64,000 nt of DNA, taken from NCBI GenBank assembly GCA_029216955.1, contig JANAVB010042220.1:16248567-16312566 (forward strand). The letters run 5' to 3'. Of this stretch, positions 51,742 through 63,750 are shown piece after piece; positions within the stretch are counted from its first letter, which is position 1; every line of letters starts with the position of its first letter. Source of the DNA: Iris pallida. Its lineage: Eukaryota; Streptophyta; Magnoliopsida; Asparagales; Iridaceae. Position numbers and translations under genes: made by a program. The notes under the pieces were generated by a model. The model did no database searches, was not told where the DNA came from, and saw only the letters and a program-made list of their open reading frames with translations.

Positions 51742-53793
51742 ATGGAACATTCTTCTTTTGATACTCTAAGTAAGTTGTATCCAGAGATGTATGCAAAATC
51801 AAATAAACAAAAATTAGTATGTGATGCATGCGAGTTAGGAAAGCTTACTAGAAGCTCATATGTTGGTACTGGTCATAAGAGTTCTCTTGTTTTTGAGGTA
51901 GTACATTCTGATGTTTGGGTTCCATGTACTACTAACACTATGAATGGATATAAGTACTTTGTCTCCTTTATTGATTGTGCATCTCGTGTCACCTGGCTGT
52001 ATCTGGTAAAAAATAAGAGTAAAGTATTTGCTTGCTTTCGGGACTTCCATAAATATGTCCAGACTCAGTACAATGCAGTAGTGAAGGTACTAAGGTCTGA
52101 CAATAGAACGGAGTACACCAACAGGATACTTGCAGAGTATCTGTCAGCACACGGAATACAACACCAGGCCACCTGTGCATACACACCAGCACAAAATGGA
52201 GTAGCAGAAAGGAAGAACCGACACCTTCTAGAGACCACAAGAAGTATGATGATTGACATGAATGTCCCACAAAATCTATGGGGATATGAAGTATTGACAG
52301 CAGCTCAACTTATCAACATGATGCCTTCAAAAGTCCTGGGATGGAAGTCCCCATGCAAAGTATTACAAGGCAATAATAGTGGGATACTTCCACTAAAGGT
52401 ATTCGAGTGTGTGTGCTTTGTGAAAGACAACAGACCATCAGTTGGAAAACTTGACCCCAGAGCAGTCAAGTGCATCTTCGTGGGCTACTCAGCGACTCAG
52501 AAGGGATATGTATGCTGGAGTCCAGTAGAGAAGAAGAAGTTCGTTAGTACGGATGTCCACTTCCGAGAGCATAAGCCATATTACCGCCAGGAGGGAACTT
52601 CGCACAACACGCCTAATACTACCAGTATAAGACGAGAGGGGGAGATGGAGAACTTGGTGGTAACCGATCTAGAAGTAAGGCATAGAGGCACGGATGAGAA
52701 GAAACATGAAGGTAAAGTAGAACAGGGGGAGGAGATAAGAAGTATTCGGCCTACGACTCAGGGGAACTTACTTATCTACTGCAGGAGAGAGAAGCAAACT
52801 GCAGGACCAGTGCCTACAGTGCCAGTACTAAGTCCCCTGTCTGCATCTGTCCCAACTCCTGAGACACCTACACCGCCATCCTCCTCATCTACACCACCAC
52901 CCTCCTCAGGTGATATCATTCCTCCTACTTCTCCTATACCGCTACCTACACGAAGGACTACTCGTAGTAATACGGGAAATCCTCCGGACAGATATGGTTG
53001 GGACCTTACTAAGTTTGTTTCTTATGATCATATCTCTTCTTCTCATGGAGCATTTATAGCATCTTTGGATAGTATTACTGTACCTAACAATTGGCAGGTT
53101 GCCAAGAACGATCCAAAGTGGAAAACGGCAATGCATGAGGAGTTGGGAGCTCTTGAGAAGAACCACACTTGGGAGCAGGTGAGACTGCCAGAAGGGAAAA
53201 GAGCCATCGGATGCAAATGGGTTTTTACTGTGAAACAGAACCCAGATGGACAAGTTGAGCGCTATAAAGCTCGACCGGTGGCAAAAGGATACAGTCAGAC
53301 GTACAGCATCGACTGTGACAAAACCTTTGCACCAGTGGCAAAGATGAGCACTATCAGGACCTTGATCTCTCTGGCAGCCAATGGAGGGTGGAAGCTACAC
53401 CAAATGGATGTGAAGAATGCATTTCTTCATGGGGATCTAGTGGAGGAGGTGTACATGGAGATACCACCAGGATTCGGCACCAAAAAGATAGAAGGCAAGG
53501 TATGCAGACTGAAGAAGTCCCTCTATAGACTGAAGCAGTCTCTTCGAGCATGGTTTAACATGTTCAGGAGAGCAATGATAGGGATGGGATATCAGCAGAT
53601 CAATGCTGATCACACTGTCTTCTTCAAACGAAGTGGAGGCTACATCACCATACTTATGGTATATGTAGATGATATGATTATCACTGGCGATGATGAGCAG
53701 GAGATCGCCCAACTCAAAGGAAAGCTTGGCAAGGAGTTCGAGGTGAAGGATCTTGGCCCTCTTCGATACTTCCTTGGGATTGAGATTGCTTGA
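51742..53793 (+). CDS. Integrase and reverse transcriptase of copia K
   Basis: A 683-codon open frame. Integrase: zinc pair CDACELGKLTRSS, first Asp in EVVHSDVWVP, second in RSDNRTEYTN (family SDNGTE, here Gly to Arg), Glu in NGVAERKNRHLLE, then the GKLDPRAVKCIFVGYS linker. After a Pro/Ser/Thr-rich hinge comes RT: WKTAMHEELGALEKNHTW, CKWVFTVKQNPDGQVERYKA, MDVKNAFLHGDL and the active site YVDDMIITGDD. It ends at a TGA after RYFLGIEIA, where family members have Arg. The starting Met is only the first in frame; the polyprotein reads in from upstream. Confidence 0.88.
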   Translation: MEHSSFDTLSKLYPEMYAKSNKQKLVCDACELGKLTRSSYVGTGHKSSLVFEVVHSDVWVPCTTNTMNGYKYFVSFIDCASRVTWLYLVKNKSKVFACFRDFHKYVQTQYNAVVKVLRSDNRTEYTNRILAEYLSAHGIQHQATCAYTPAQNGVAERKNRHLLETTRSMMIDMNVPQNLWGYEVLTAAQLINMMPSKVLGWKSPCKVLQGNNSGILPLKVFECVCFVKDNRPSVGKLDPRAVKCIFVGYSATQKGYVCWSPVEKKKFVSTDVHFREHKPYYRQEGTSHNTPNTTSIRREGEMENLVVTDLEVRHRGTDEKKHEGKVEQGEEIRSIRPTTQGNLLIYCRREKQTAGPVPTVPVLSPLSASVPTPETPTPPSSSSTPPPSSGDIIPPTSPIPLPTRRTTRSNTGNPPDRYGWDLTKFVSYDHISSSHGAFIASLDSITVPNNWQVAKNDPKWKTAMHEELGALEKNHTWEQVRLPEGKRAIGCKWVFTVKQNPDGQVERYKARPVAKGYSQTYSIDCDKTFAPVAKMSTIRTLISLAANGGWKLHQMDVKNAFLHGDLVEEVYMEIPPGFGTKKIEGKVCRLKKSLYRLKQSLRAWFNMFRRAMIGMGYQQINADHTVFFKRSGGYITILMVYVDDMIITGDDEQEIAQLKGKLGKEFEVKDLGPLRYFLGIEIA

Positions 53794-54615
53794 GATAATG
53801 AGGGAATTGTTCTTTCTGAAAGGAAGTACGCACTGGACCTGCTTACGGAAATAAAAATGATGGGATGTAAACCAGCTACGACACCGATAGACCAGAAGTT
53901 CAAATTGGATGCTGAAGCTGGAGAACCAGTTGACCGGAATAGATATAAGAGATTGGTGGACAAGTTAATCTACTTGAGCCACACTCGACCTGATAACAGC
54001 TTTGCGGTCAGTGTAGTGAGCCGCTACATACATGACCCCCGGAAGGGTCATATGGACACAATATACCAGATTCTGAGGTACTTGATGGGAGCCCCCGGGA
54101 AGGGACTGATCTTCAGAAGAAATAATCATGTAAGCATCGAGGGCTATTGTAATTCTGACTGGGCTAGCTGTGCTGGCGATATGAGATCCACATCGGGCTA
54201 CTGCATATTTGTAGGAGGCAACTTAGTTTCATGGAGGAGTAAGAAGCAGTCAGTGGTGGCTAAATCAACAGCTGAAGCAGAGTATAGAGCTATGGCCTTG
54301 GGAGTCACAGAAGTATTATGGTTGAAAAATATGCTGACGGAGCTAAAGCTGGACCAGGGAGCCAAGATGAAGCTATAGTGTGACAACCAGTCAGCTATTA
54401 GTATTGCCAAAAATCCAGTACAGCATGACAGGACCAAGCATATCGAGATTGACAGATTCTTCATCAAAGAAAAGCTGAAGAAAGGAGTACTAGAGCTGGG
54501 CTACGTTCCAACCAAAGATCAGGTAGCAGACGGACTGACAAAGGGGCTTAGTTCTATCAGCATGATGAAAGGATGTGACAAGATGGGTTTAGTGAATATC
54601 TTTTATCCATCTTGA
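53794..54615 (+). pseudogene. RT end and RNase H of copia K
   Basis: Continues in frame: LSERKYALDLLTE, the RLVDKLIYLSHTRPD motif, GYCNSDWASCAGDMRSTSGY, SWRSKKQSVVAKSTAEAEYR, then a TAG at 54376-54378 (expected Trp) and CDNQSAISIA up to the native stop at 54613-54615. RNase H acidic residues are visible in NSDWA, AEAEYR and CDNQSA. Two nonsense changes separate it from a working frame. Confidence 0.88.
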
Positions 54616-54622
54616 GGGGGAG
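54611..54622 (+). promoter_or_regulatory. Polypurine tract of K
   Basis: cttgagggggag lies directly before the 3' LTR. Confidence 0.9.
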
Positions 54623-54749
54623 TGTTGATATATGTGTTAAGTGTTATTGGGCTTTAGTCCCACATTGCCTAGAATGATAGGAGAGGAGGCTATCCTCTCC
54701 TATATATATGTAGTCTCTATTCCAATAATAATCACTTTAAATCTCTACA
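54623..54749 (+). repeat. 3' LTR of copia K
   Basis: 127-bp LTR matching 36670-36796 except for a few substitutions, followed by the cttct duplication. Confidence 0.93.
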
Positions 54750-55116
54750 CTTCTAGTCTAACATTAGAAATAGCTTTTGGTATTGCAAGTGCTGGTACTG
54801 TTGTAAAGAGTTATGGGGCCTGCAAGAATCACTGGAACGTCCTTTTACGACCTTACTAAAAGAAGAACATACAATCTCTCTCAAGCATCAATCAGGAACT
54901 TCGATGTCCGAAAATCGATAGGATTAGACCTCTTAATTTCAAATAACTAATGTCATACACTAATTTCCAACTGTTCCAGAGCTAATATTGAAGCTATTTA
55001 ATTACTTTCTATATACCTGGGCAACATCAGCATATCATGGGATCTTTGTAATTACTGGCAGCCCTAATTCTAAAGCCTTATGTCCACTAACTAACACCAA
55101 TGCAGCAACACCATCA

Positions 55117-56520
55117 CTAAAAAACATTTTTCTTTGATTGTTGTGTAACGTTTATAAATGAGATTTGTGTTGCATGTATTATCTTTTGTATATGCCTTAC
55201 AAATGTATGGTTATGTAGATTATTTAATTATATCCATGCAACTACAGTTGGAATCAATATTGAATGGGATTTATTGATGGCCAGCATATCTGAGGATACC
55301 GGTGAAGAAACTCTTACAGGTTGCCTTTTTTATGATGTTTACATTAGCAGAGATTATTTTTATATCCTTCTGCACTTCTTTTTTCTTCTGGTTTTTCATT
55401 TGTGCTTTGTTCTTTTACTGAAAGGTACTCTTGAATGGTACTTTCATTGGTCTAGTATCTAGGGCTATCAGTTGCTGCGATAGTTCTTGTAGTTCTTTTA
55501 GTCAGGTATAACAGTTATGTACCTACTTTTTTTCCTGTAATATATAATTTTCATGCAACATTATCCAATTTTTTATTACGTTATTCAAGAAATGCAGATA
55601 GAACAGTTCAAATTGTTAAGGCACAAACAAGTTTAAATTAGATATATATGAGGAGAACAACTTAGGATTCTTTGTAGGGAATATAATATTGATGAACAAG
55701 CTTGGTCAGATTAATTAGGATTGTAAAAATAGATATGTAGGGAAATAAGTATATCACTTACAAACCTTTGACAGTTGGGAGAGTCTGTTCTTGGCATGAG
55801 CCGAGGAAAGAAGCAAACCTTTGACTAGAATAATGGCAAGTCACTAAAACCTGCAGTTACTATTTCTTGTAATTCTTCCTTGCTGAGCATTGGGAGAATC
55901 AAGTGTTTGCATGTGGAGAAACTTCTCAGCTTATTGGATAACTTTAGTTTTTTGGACTGAACTATTGCTAGATTATTACTTCTCAGTTTATTTGATAGTT
56001 TCTCAGTTTTGTTTCTCAATTCTTCATACCATTTTCCTTATTTGATAATTTCTCAGCTTTTTGTTTCCGAATTAATGCAGGTAGTACGAGACGGTGAGTT
56101 TGGTGCTCCAAGTACATAAATTTGCATGCCCTATCTTTTGCGATATATGAAGAAATTTTGGTGGTGAAGATTAATTACATTTTATTTGTACCTTTATTTG
56201 TAGGTTGTAGAATCGAGGTTTCTCAAGTATCTTCTTTTGACTTACATGTTGACAGTTTTGAAATGATGTCAACAATTTTGTGTTGGTGAAGAAAAAAGAA
56301 TGTTTTGAGGCCTGGTGCCTGAAAAAGGAAATAGTAAAAGATGTATATACATATATTTGGATATATTTTGAAATGTAATTAATATGGTGATATTTGGAAT
56401 GGAATGTTTCAAATGTTAGTTAAATTTTATAATTTATGTTGTCTCATGTTTTGGAAATTAGTATTGATCATTCCTTTCTATAACACATTGAGTTATAAGA
56501 TTTGACACTTGATATATACA
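55117..56520. other. CACTA interior, right side, unassigned
   Basis: Intron-like and AT-rich sequence between the thiolase exon and the subterminal repeats. A short open segment at 55277-55325 (MASISEDTGEETLTG on the plus strand) looks exon-like but I cannot assign it. No retroelement features are seen. Confidence 0.4.
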
Positions 56521-56524
56521 TGTG

Positions 56525-56885
56525 TGTGAATACCAGAACATGTTAAAAAGCGTTATGTATATATGTCCTATTTATAACGCTTTATAAATGTATGAAATAG
56601 TTTAGAAAGCGTTATGTATATATGTCATATTTATAATGTTTCCAGATAGATATATTATATATAATGACAATTATTTATATCGTTTGGAAATTTAGTGTTA
56701 TCTATAATTGTATTATTTATAACGTTTTCAATAAATAAGTGTCACATAAGAAGATATCATTTATAACGGTTTTAGTAAACATTTATAACACTGGTTTTCA
56801 TGACGGTTGTGGGCTTACAAAAAACGTTATAAAATATCATTTACGACAGTTTTTACCCATCATAAAATTTTCTTTTCTTGTAGTG
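56525..56885 (-). repeat. CACTA right terminus and subterminal repeats
   Basis: Several copies of gcgttatgtatatatgtc, atttataacg and aacgttataaa lie within 350 bp, ending ttttcttgtagtg at 56885. Confidence 0.8.
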
Positions 56886-56951
56886 ATCTTTCCGCTGCAC
56901 ACACACACACTATATTCACCCTCCACTCAAGTGGTGCCCAACGTTCCTACA
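56886..56951 (+). repeat. Copia element C, 5' LTR, right part
   Basis: ctatattcaccctcc...gttcctaca corresponds to the last bases of the LTR family (27625-27690). A primer site follows two bases later. Confidence 0.8.
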
Positions 56952-56953
56952 AT

Positions 56954-56965
56954 TGGTATCAGAGC
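56954..56965 (+). promoter_or_regulatory. tRNA-iMet primer binding site of C
   Basis: TGGTATCAGAGC lies two bases after the LTR end, which shows that the split LTR is a 5' LTR and C reads on the plus strand. Confidence 0.92.
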
Positions 56966-56974
56966 AGGTTATAT

Positions 56975-56975
<1 letters not shown>

Positions 56976-57053
<78 letters not shown>
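56976..57053. repeat. (TA)n microsatellite in C leader
   Basis: Nearly 40 uninterrupted TA units; a 20-bp direct repeat (gagctgtacaagtatacca) follows near 57091-57130. Confidence 0.95.
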
Positions 57054-57055
<2 letters not shown>

Positions 57056-57147
57056 AAACTCTCCCCATTTTATTCCAAAAAGAAAGCAGGAGCTGTACAA
57101 GTATACCAAGGAGCTGTACAAGTATACCAAAAAGGCAGAATATATAT

Positions 57148-58409
57148 ATGACAGCCGTGAAATCTATATTCATAGGTGAATGGCAATCCACAAATAGACC
57201 TCCACTATTTGATAGAACAAATTATACTTATTGAAAAGCACGAATGCATTTCTTCCTGATTTTTTTTGACTTTGATCTCTAGTCTATAGTCATAAATGGC
57301 TGCAAAAAGCCACCTAGAGTAGTGATTGATGGTAATCTTGTAGATAAGCCACATCATAGATACACAGACTTAGAAAAGACACAAGCCAGTCTTGACGCAT
57401 GAGCTATCAATGCTCTATTCTGTGCCATTGACAAGACTGAGTTTAACAGAGTATTTACATGAGTCACATCATACGACATTTGGAAACTTCTTGAGGTAAC
57501 TCATGAAGGTACTTCACAAGTGAAGGAATCCAAGATAATTAGATTGACACAAGAGTATGAGGCTTTCAAGATGAAACCAAATAAATCAATCACTCAGATG
57601 TTCACGTTTTCTTGATATTACTAATCCTTTATCCTCTCTTGGCAATGATTACACAAATCATGAAAAGATTCGCAAAGTGCTTAGGGGACTAACAAAGAAC
57701 TGGAATCCCAAGGCTACTGCAATTATAGAAGGGAACAATCTCACCACAATGTCGCTGGAGACACTCATGGGTAAGCTGACGAGTCATGAGCTAGACCTAC
57801 AAGACTTTATAGAAGCCAAACCAAAAGAAAAATCTATCGTCTTCAAAGCACATGCTAAAAGAGTCTCATGAGAAATCATAGACGATGAAGAATCAGATGG
57901 TGAGGAACAAGCTCTTCTTTTAAAGAACTTCAAGAAATTCTTGAGGTTTGAGAGATCCAACCGAAAGAAGAAAGATTATCAAGAAAGCAATGAAGAAGAA
58001 ACTATTTGCTATGGTTGCAAAAAGATTGATCACATAAAAAAAGACTGCCCAATAGCCAAGAAAAGCAGTCGATACGATCGACCAAGCAGGAAGTCAACAA
58101 CTGGTAAAAAAATACAAATACCAGCATCTAGCACGAAAGTGAGGGTAGTGAATCAGAGAAAGAAGAAAGACCAACCAGCTTTGCAAATGTTTGTTTGATG
58201 GCATTTGATCAGGTAACAACTAATCTTCTGTATGATGACTTTATATTTGATGAACTTTCTGATACTTTTAGTGACTTATTAGATGAACACAAGAAAGTCT
58301 TGGATAAATATAAGCAGTCTTGAAAAGAGATCAAAGCTTACACTACTGAAGTTGAAAGGTTGTCATCCCTATTGGAGGAAATATGGAAAACAGCTTCTGT
58401 AGGACTGAT
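57148..58409 (+). pseudogene. gag of copia C
   Basis: From the ATG at 57148 the segments are FIGEWQSTNRPPLFDRTNY, VINGCKKPPRVVIDG, TSYDIWKLLEVTHEGTSQV, KVLRGLTKNWNPKATAI and MGKLTSHELDLQDF. Next come a Lys/Glu-rich stretch, the zinc knuckle CYGCKKIDHIKKDC (58010-58050) and a coiled-coil-like tail (LLDEHKKVLDKYKQS). This is a copia gag of the long-element (SIRE/Tork-like) type. Stops replace Trp at several places (for example after DRTNYTY) and at least one frameshift lies near 57605. It ends where solo LTR M is inserted; no pol of C is in the window. Confidence 0.85.
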
Positions 58410-59280
58410 TGTAGGAACGAGTTGTAAAGCGCAATACTCTAGAGGGAAGGGTTGAATAGAGTAGGCAGCAAAAATTAGCTAATTAAAAAATGTTAGCAGC
58501 AAGATCACATAATATATATCACAGATATGTAAATAAAAAAATAGAGAGTAGAGAGAAAATGCAAATACAAGGATGTATACTGGTTTCCCTCTTGTGAGGA
58601 CTATTTCAGTCGGAAGAACTCTAGCTTCCACTTGAATCCACTATGGAAAATCACCACAAGTTTTCATTCGAAGTTCTTGCAACTTCTACAACACGAGCTT
58701 TGATCCGAAGTACTCGACCAACTTCAATTGTGAAGTGTCTATCTTTAATCAAGCCTCTGATTACAATCACTCTAAAACTTCTAGACCGTACCGCACTGAC
58801 AAATCGACTAGAGGATTGTAACTGGCTTGGGATTTGAAAATGGATAGCTCCGAACACTTTGGAAGAAGTAGTAGGCTTATAGAGAAGTGATATGCAAGTG
58901 AATTGGTGTGTTGAAATGATCGAAATCCTTCTCTATTTATAGTTTTTCCAAAGGCAAAATTCTGAAGAATTCGGGTAGAACTCTATGAGAAAATCTCGTT
59001 GGGATCCGTAACTGCGGGAAGACCAAGTTCAAAAAGCAACGTTCACTAACCGAACTCTGGCCGAATTCGGGCCAAATTCGCCTGGAGTTCTATCAGGGTT
59101 TTTGCAAATTGGTTTTTGGGCTTTTTGAAAAGTCAGCCAGTTAGGAAGTAGTTTGGGCTTTTGTAAGTGGACTTGTTTTCAAAATGAAAGGGTATTTTGA
59201 AAACGTTTCTTGGATAGCCTATTTGCCAGTACAATGCAGTATACATCGTATTCCTAGACTCAATAAATATGAAAATTACA
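58410..59280 (-). repeat. Solo copia LTR M
   Basis: 871 bp, tgtaggaacg start and aaaattaca end on the plus strand, in reverse orientation to the LTRs at 26122 and 11366. Flanks ctgat (58405-58409) and ttgat (59281-59285) are a near-perfect 5-bp duplication. No primer site or polypurine tract adjoins it, so it is solo. Confidence 0.82.
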
Positions 59281-59790
59281 TTGATAAAATAGGAAAGCCA
59301 AGAGCCCTTTGATGACGTCTTTCTTCTAATATTTGAGCAGACTTGAAGACGCCTTTTTTACTTGACGGCGGTCGTCCAAAGATAAACAGATCTGGAAATC
59401 TGAATACCTTTCGGTGGCTTCGCCCCTGAACCCTCACAGGGGGCGCTGCCCCTTGACACCTATCCGCTGACCGGGCAGCGAAACCCCCGATGCGAGGCCC
59501 CTGATAGGTCGTTAGGCAGTTCAGAGAAATCTTCTTGTATAACGCCGTCTTTGGCCCATCAATAATTCTCTATTGCATATGTCCTGGTTTGATCTTGTTT
59601 GATCATGCTTACAGCATGTCTATAAATACATGTTAGGCAAACAAAACAATATGACTGATATAGAACATTAGGACAAATGCTAAGTTAAAGTAATAACATG
59701 ATAGTGATTACATGAATATTAGTGATGTTATTATGTTAAACTTAATTGATTAGCCATATTTAAAAACATGATATAATTATTGGGCTAACA
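59281..59790 (-). repeat. 3' LTR (part) of copia-like element E
   Basis: On the minus strand it starts TGTTAGCCCAATAATT right after a polypurine tract, as copia LTRs do. The far end is not sure: it may be cut at M. It contains a GC-rich island (59400-59520). Confidence 0.6.
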
Positions 59791-59806
59791 ATCTCCCCCT
59801 TTTTGA
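59791..59806 (-). promoter_or_regulatory. Polypurine tract of E
   Basis: The minus strand reads caaaaagggggagat before the LTR, a common form in long plant copia elements. Confidence 0.8.
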
Positions 59807-59842
59807 TTATGGCAAATCGGTTAAGTTTAAGAAAGATACGAT

Positions 59843-59940
59843 AGATGCATGTATCACTAATAAACACATAATACTAGATGCATGTATCACTAATAAACAC
59901 ATAATACTGGAATCATGTATCACTAATAAACACATAATAC
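59843..59940 (+). repeat. Three tandem 33-bp repeats
   Basis: Three head-to-tail copies of a unit containing atgtatcactaataaacac, the third slightly diverged. Confidence 0.9.
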
Positions 59941-61126
59941 AAGAATATTGTGTGCTAACTTAAACTTATTTCTCCTCCTTTGACATGGTCAAAAATAATC
60001 TCCCCCGTAATTAGAGCTAAAATAAACTCAAGCATAAGTAAAGAAGGAAAGCAAAAATAATCATGATCAAGGATTAGGAGAACAGTGTAACGACAATTTT
60101 AGAAAATTGCATAACTAAAGTAGAAAAAGTTGTCAAAATTAGTTGGTTGAACGTAAAAACATTGAAATCAATCAATACATAGTTTATCAACTAGAAATCC
60201 AAAAATGATATTCAAAACACATCATATTGTGTTTGGAAATAGACCAAAAAAATATATCAATATAGTAGGAATCAATTATTAGTCATAAATAAATCATGAT
60301 GAATAGAAATTAGCAGATCTAGTATATATAAAAAAAAATCAAAAATGAGACTTTTAACAATGATCACAAAAAATATGATTCATAATTTGCCCATACAAAT
60401 TAGTGAATCACATCAATAAAGAGTATAATCATAAAAAAGAAATCAAAATATGTATACTAGAATCTATGCAAAATTTATACCAAAGTTCATGCATTTGAAT
60501 TCAATTACCTTAGCATGATATATGAATATCCATTAGATAAACATGAAGGTAATGAAGACAAAATACTTGAGAAGGAAAAATTCAGTCGACTTGAATGCTC
60601 CACCACAAAGTATGATCAGTCTATATATAGATAATCATGGACTTTGAGATAAAATCTCAATAAGAAATGCCAAATCAGTTTAAACTCAAAAGGATTATCA
60701 ATAAATTAAATTAATTTTGGCAAGATAACTTTTAGAAACTCAAAAATGAGAGAATTAAAAATAAATATTAATAATTATATATTCTCTCATCTAATACAAA
60801 TCCAAATATCATGAACAACTCAACAAGATATTTTAAGTAAAAGAATATATGTCCATGATGAACTAGGTATATCACACATTAATGGCATAAAATAATTAAA
60901 ACAATTAATTTGCTCTCCCTAAAAATATGCATGTCTAGTTCCAAAGTAATATATATGCAAAAATAGATAAAATAAATAATAACAAAATCTAAGAAATATC
61001 TAAGATATGGATCTTTCTTTCCTTTGATCAAATGCATATAAAGTTCCAAAAACAAATATCATCTTTAGGCAAATAAAAGAAATATCCAATGAATAAATGC
61101 TTAAAGATGAACAAACAAAATATATC

Positions 61127-61187
<61 letters not shown>

Positions 61188-61188
61188 A

Positions 61189-61276
<88 letters not shown>
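61127..61276. repeat. (TA)n microsatellite with central (TAAA)n
   Basis: Two TA tracts flank about eight taaa units at 61190-61222. Confidence 0.95.
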
Positions 61277-61278
<2 letters not shown>

Positions 61279-62107
61279 AAATATTTCAAGACATTAAAAG
61301 ATTTTGAAAACTGTCTTTAATAATAACATTTGAGTACCAAATAGATTCAATAAATCAAAAAGAAAGAAAAGGCTTTTCAAAAATATGGAATTTATTACGA
61401 AAAACTGTCTTAATAAATGTTCGAATGCGTCCATTTAGTCCTCAGACTGAAAGCTGGCGATTCGAATCACGAAAACAATTTCAATAAAAGAATCCATAAA
61501 TCATAAATAAATCCATTTGAACAAATAAACATAACTAGATATATGTCCAAAGAAAAATGTATGGCATGTCAAGGGGATAATTGATTTGAAACAATTAACT
61601 ACTCCACCTTTACATGGTTATGTCAAAGAAATAATAGTATAGATAAAATTTAAGAATTCCAGAGACATATTTTTCAGAAGTAAAAAACTAATTAAAAAAT
61701 ATTAGGTCTTCTTATCAAAGTTTATTTCTTTCCTTTTAAAGCCTTAGCACGGTGTCCACATGACAACCGTGAGGTTAAAGAAAAGAAACACTTTGAGAGA
61801 GAGATTCAATATGCTTGACTTCTCCTTCGCAAAGAGTTACTACTATAGACAGTAAATAACTAGAATAAGAAGAGAATAATAAAGCTTAAAATCATGAATA
61901 TTATACAAGCTAAAGACGAAATCACAAGACCATAATATTCACCGAGTCGTCACAAAATTATTAAGTTTAAATATAGAGTAGAGTGACAGAAAAATATATA
62001 TATCAAAAGATGACAAACATTAACCTATGAAGATCAATATATGTTACCTTTTGTAAAATTAAATCATTAAATAATATTATCCATCAAATCTAATATCCAA
62101 AATCTAT

Positions 62108-62305
62108 CAGATAACAATTGCAACTAGATCTTAATAAATCTTTATTTTATAAAGCGTTGATCAATCTTGGGTTAGCTGTAGGAGTACTGTTCCAGCTAAC
62201 GGAGGTTCACCGGGGAACACTTAAGTACCGCTTTGCTTCGACCGTAGTCGTGGTGACAGACAGACCCTTTGTAGGCTTGTACCCAAAACAAATATCTTCT
62301 TTAAT
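62108..62305 (-). repeat. Shared copia-interior module, copy 2
   Basis: Ordered blocks gggttagctgtagg, cagctaacgg, ttcaccgggg, cttaagtaccg, gacagacagaccctttg and cttgtaccc. Repeated 436 bp downstream and at 32934. Confidence 0.8.
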
Positions 62306-62543
62306 AACCAAGAATTTAAGAAAAATTAGTGCAATATGAAATAAATTATATTCTATAGACTTAAAAATCTTAGATCAATGTAGTATACGGTATAAGATAT
62401 ATCAATTACATTAATCCATATGTGCTACAAAATTATTAGGTAACAATAAAATATAAAACATTCGTAAATCAAAATATAAGATCTAGATACGGTGATGTAT
62501 TCTGGAACCTAGGAGACTGGGTTCAGTACCTTGGATCAAGAAC

Positions 62544-62745
62544 TAGATAATAGTTGTATTTAGACCTTAATAAATCTTAAGTCTATAAAGTATTGATCAC
62601 TTCGGGTTAGCTGTAGGGGCCGGTTCCCAGCTAGCGGTAGTCCGAAGATTAGTACACCGTGTCGCTTCAGGCTATTTACACCTGTATGACAGAAGGACCC
62701 TTTCGGCTTGTTCCCAAAATGATCTCTACTCTTAAGAACTTAGAT
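62544..62745 (-). repeat. Shared copia-interior module, copy 3
   Basis: gggttagctgtaggggccgg, cagctagcggt, gacagaaggaccctttcgg and cttgttccc, with the same AT-rich lead-in (ccttaataaatctt) as copy 2. Confidence 0.8.
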
Positions 62746-63750
62746 TCAAAGGAATATATGCAGTATCATCGAACAACATCGAAATCTAGAATCCATAAAT
62801 ATAAAAGAAGTAAATACCTAAATAATGGTTTATCAAGATCAAGATACTAAAAATATCATGTATCCAAAATGTCAACCAAAAAGCCAAAAAAAAGAGGCTT
62901 TGAGGAAGAAGTTAATAAAGATAAGAACATAAATTTGTTTAAAAAAATAGCTTAAGTATGAGATAAGCACAAGTCTAAAAACTATTTTTTTAAATAATAT
63001 AGAACTTGAACTTAACTCATATATCCCCATAAAGATATTTATACAAAAATATAAGAAACATATGAGCAATATATAAATGAAAATGAATTATGTATCCTTA
63101 ATATGCATAAGAAATATCACAAGATCAAAAACATGCATAAATATGCTTTGTTAGACAAAGATGTAATTGATTCATAAGAAGTTAATCACAATAAAATTTA
63201 AGAATCAATAGTGAATATATTATGCAAGCACAAGGTTAACATAAAAGTATATGTATATACTTTTTAAGTAAATAAGAGACTTATGCTAAACATATATACT
63301 TACAAAATACCAATCAAAGTAAATATGACATGTTAAAGATAAATCGGTAAGAAGTGGCCATTAAAAAAATATTAAAGACGAAGAGTCAAAACATATTTAC
63401 CAAAACAAAATTAAGCTCCTATGCATGCTTCAAGAATAAAGATTAAGAGTAAATAGCATACATAGACAAATGTGTCACACTAGTAGAAAATAACATACTA
63501 TATAGCGTGAACTAATCATTTAAGCTAAACAACTAGTCATGCTAGAATTATCTCATATTGATTCAAACAATAAACAATTTAAAAGATATCAATGAAAGCT
63601 AATAGCAAGGCATCAGTAAGAACGTGCTAGATATTAAAAACTATTTAGAAAGCATGTTACCGAAGTGGTTCTAGTGACCACACTTCTATTGGTGCAATTG
63701 CATGGAAGATAACCTTTGTAGCTTTGCAATCACCAACATGTTCTATGGTT

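Larger units (their letters stand above)
59941..63750 (-). other. AT-rich interior of E without pol
   Basis: About 3.8 kb between the polypurine tract and the gag fragment. On the minus strand this is where protease, integrase and RT should be. I find none of their motifs on either strand. It holds a (TA)n tract and two copies of the GC-richer module. Confidence 0.6.

Noticed and set aside
56886..56888. A perfect 3-bp CACTA target duplication
   Set aside because: The flanks read agg and atc, so no matching duplication can be claimed.
59400..59520. GC-rich island as a chloroplast or rRNA insertion
   Set aside because: I do not recognise it as any organellar or rRNA segment, and it lies within a copia-type LTR context.
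59843..59940. Regularly spaced repeats that might suggest a CRISPR array
   Set aside because: The units are directly adjacent with no spacers, and the setting is a plant retroelement.
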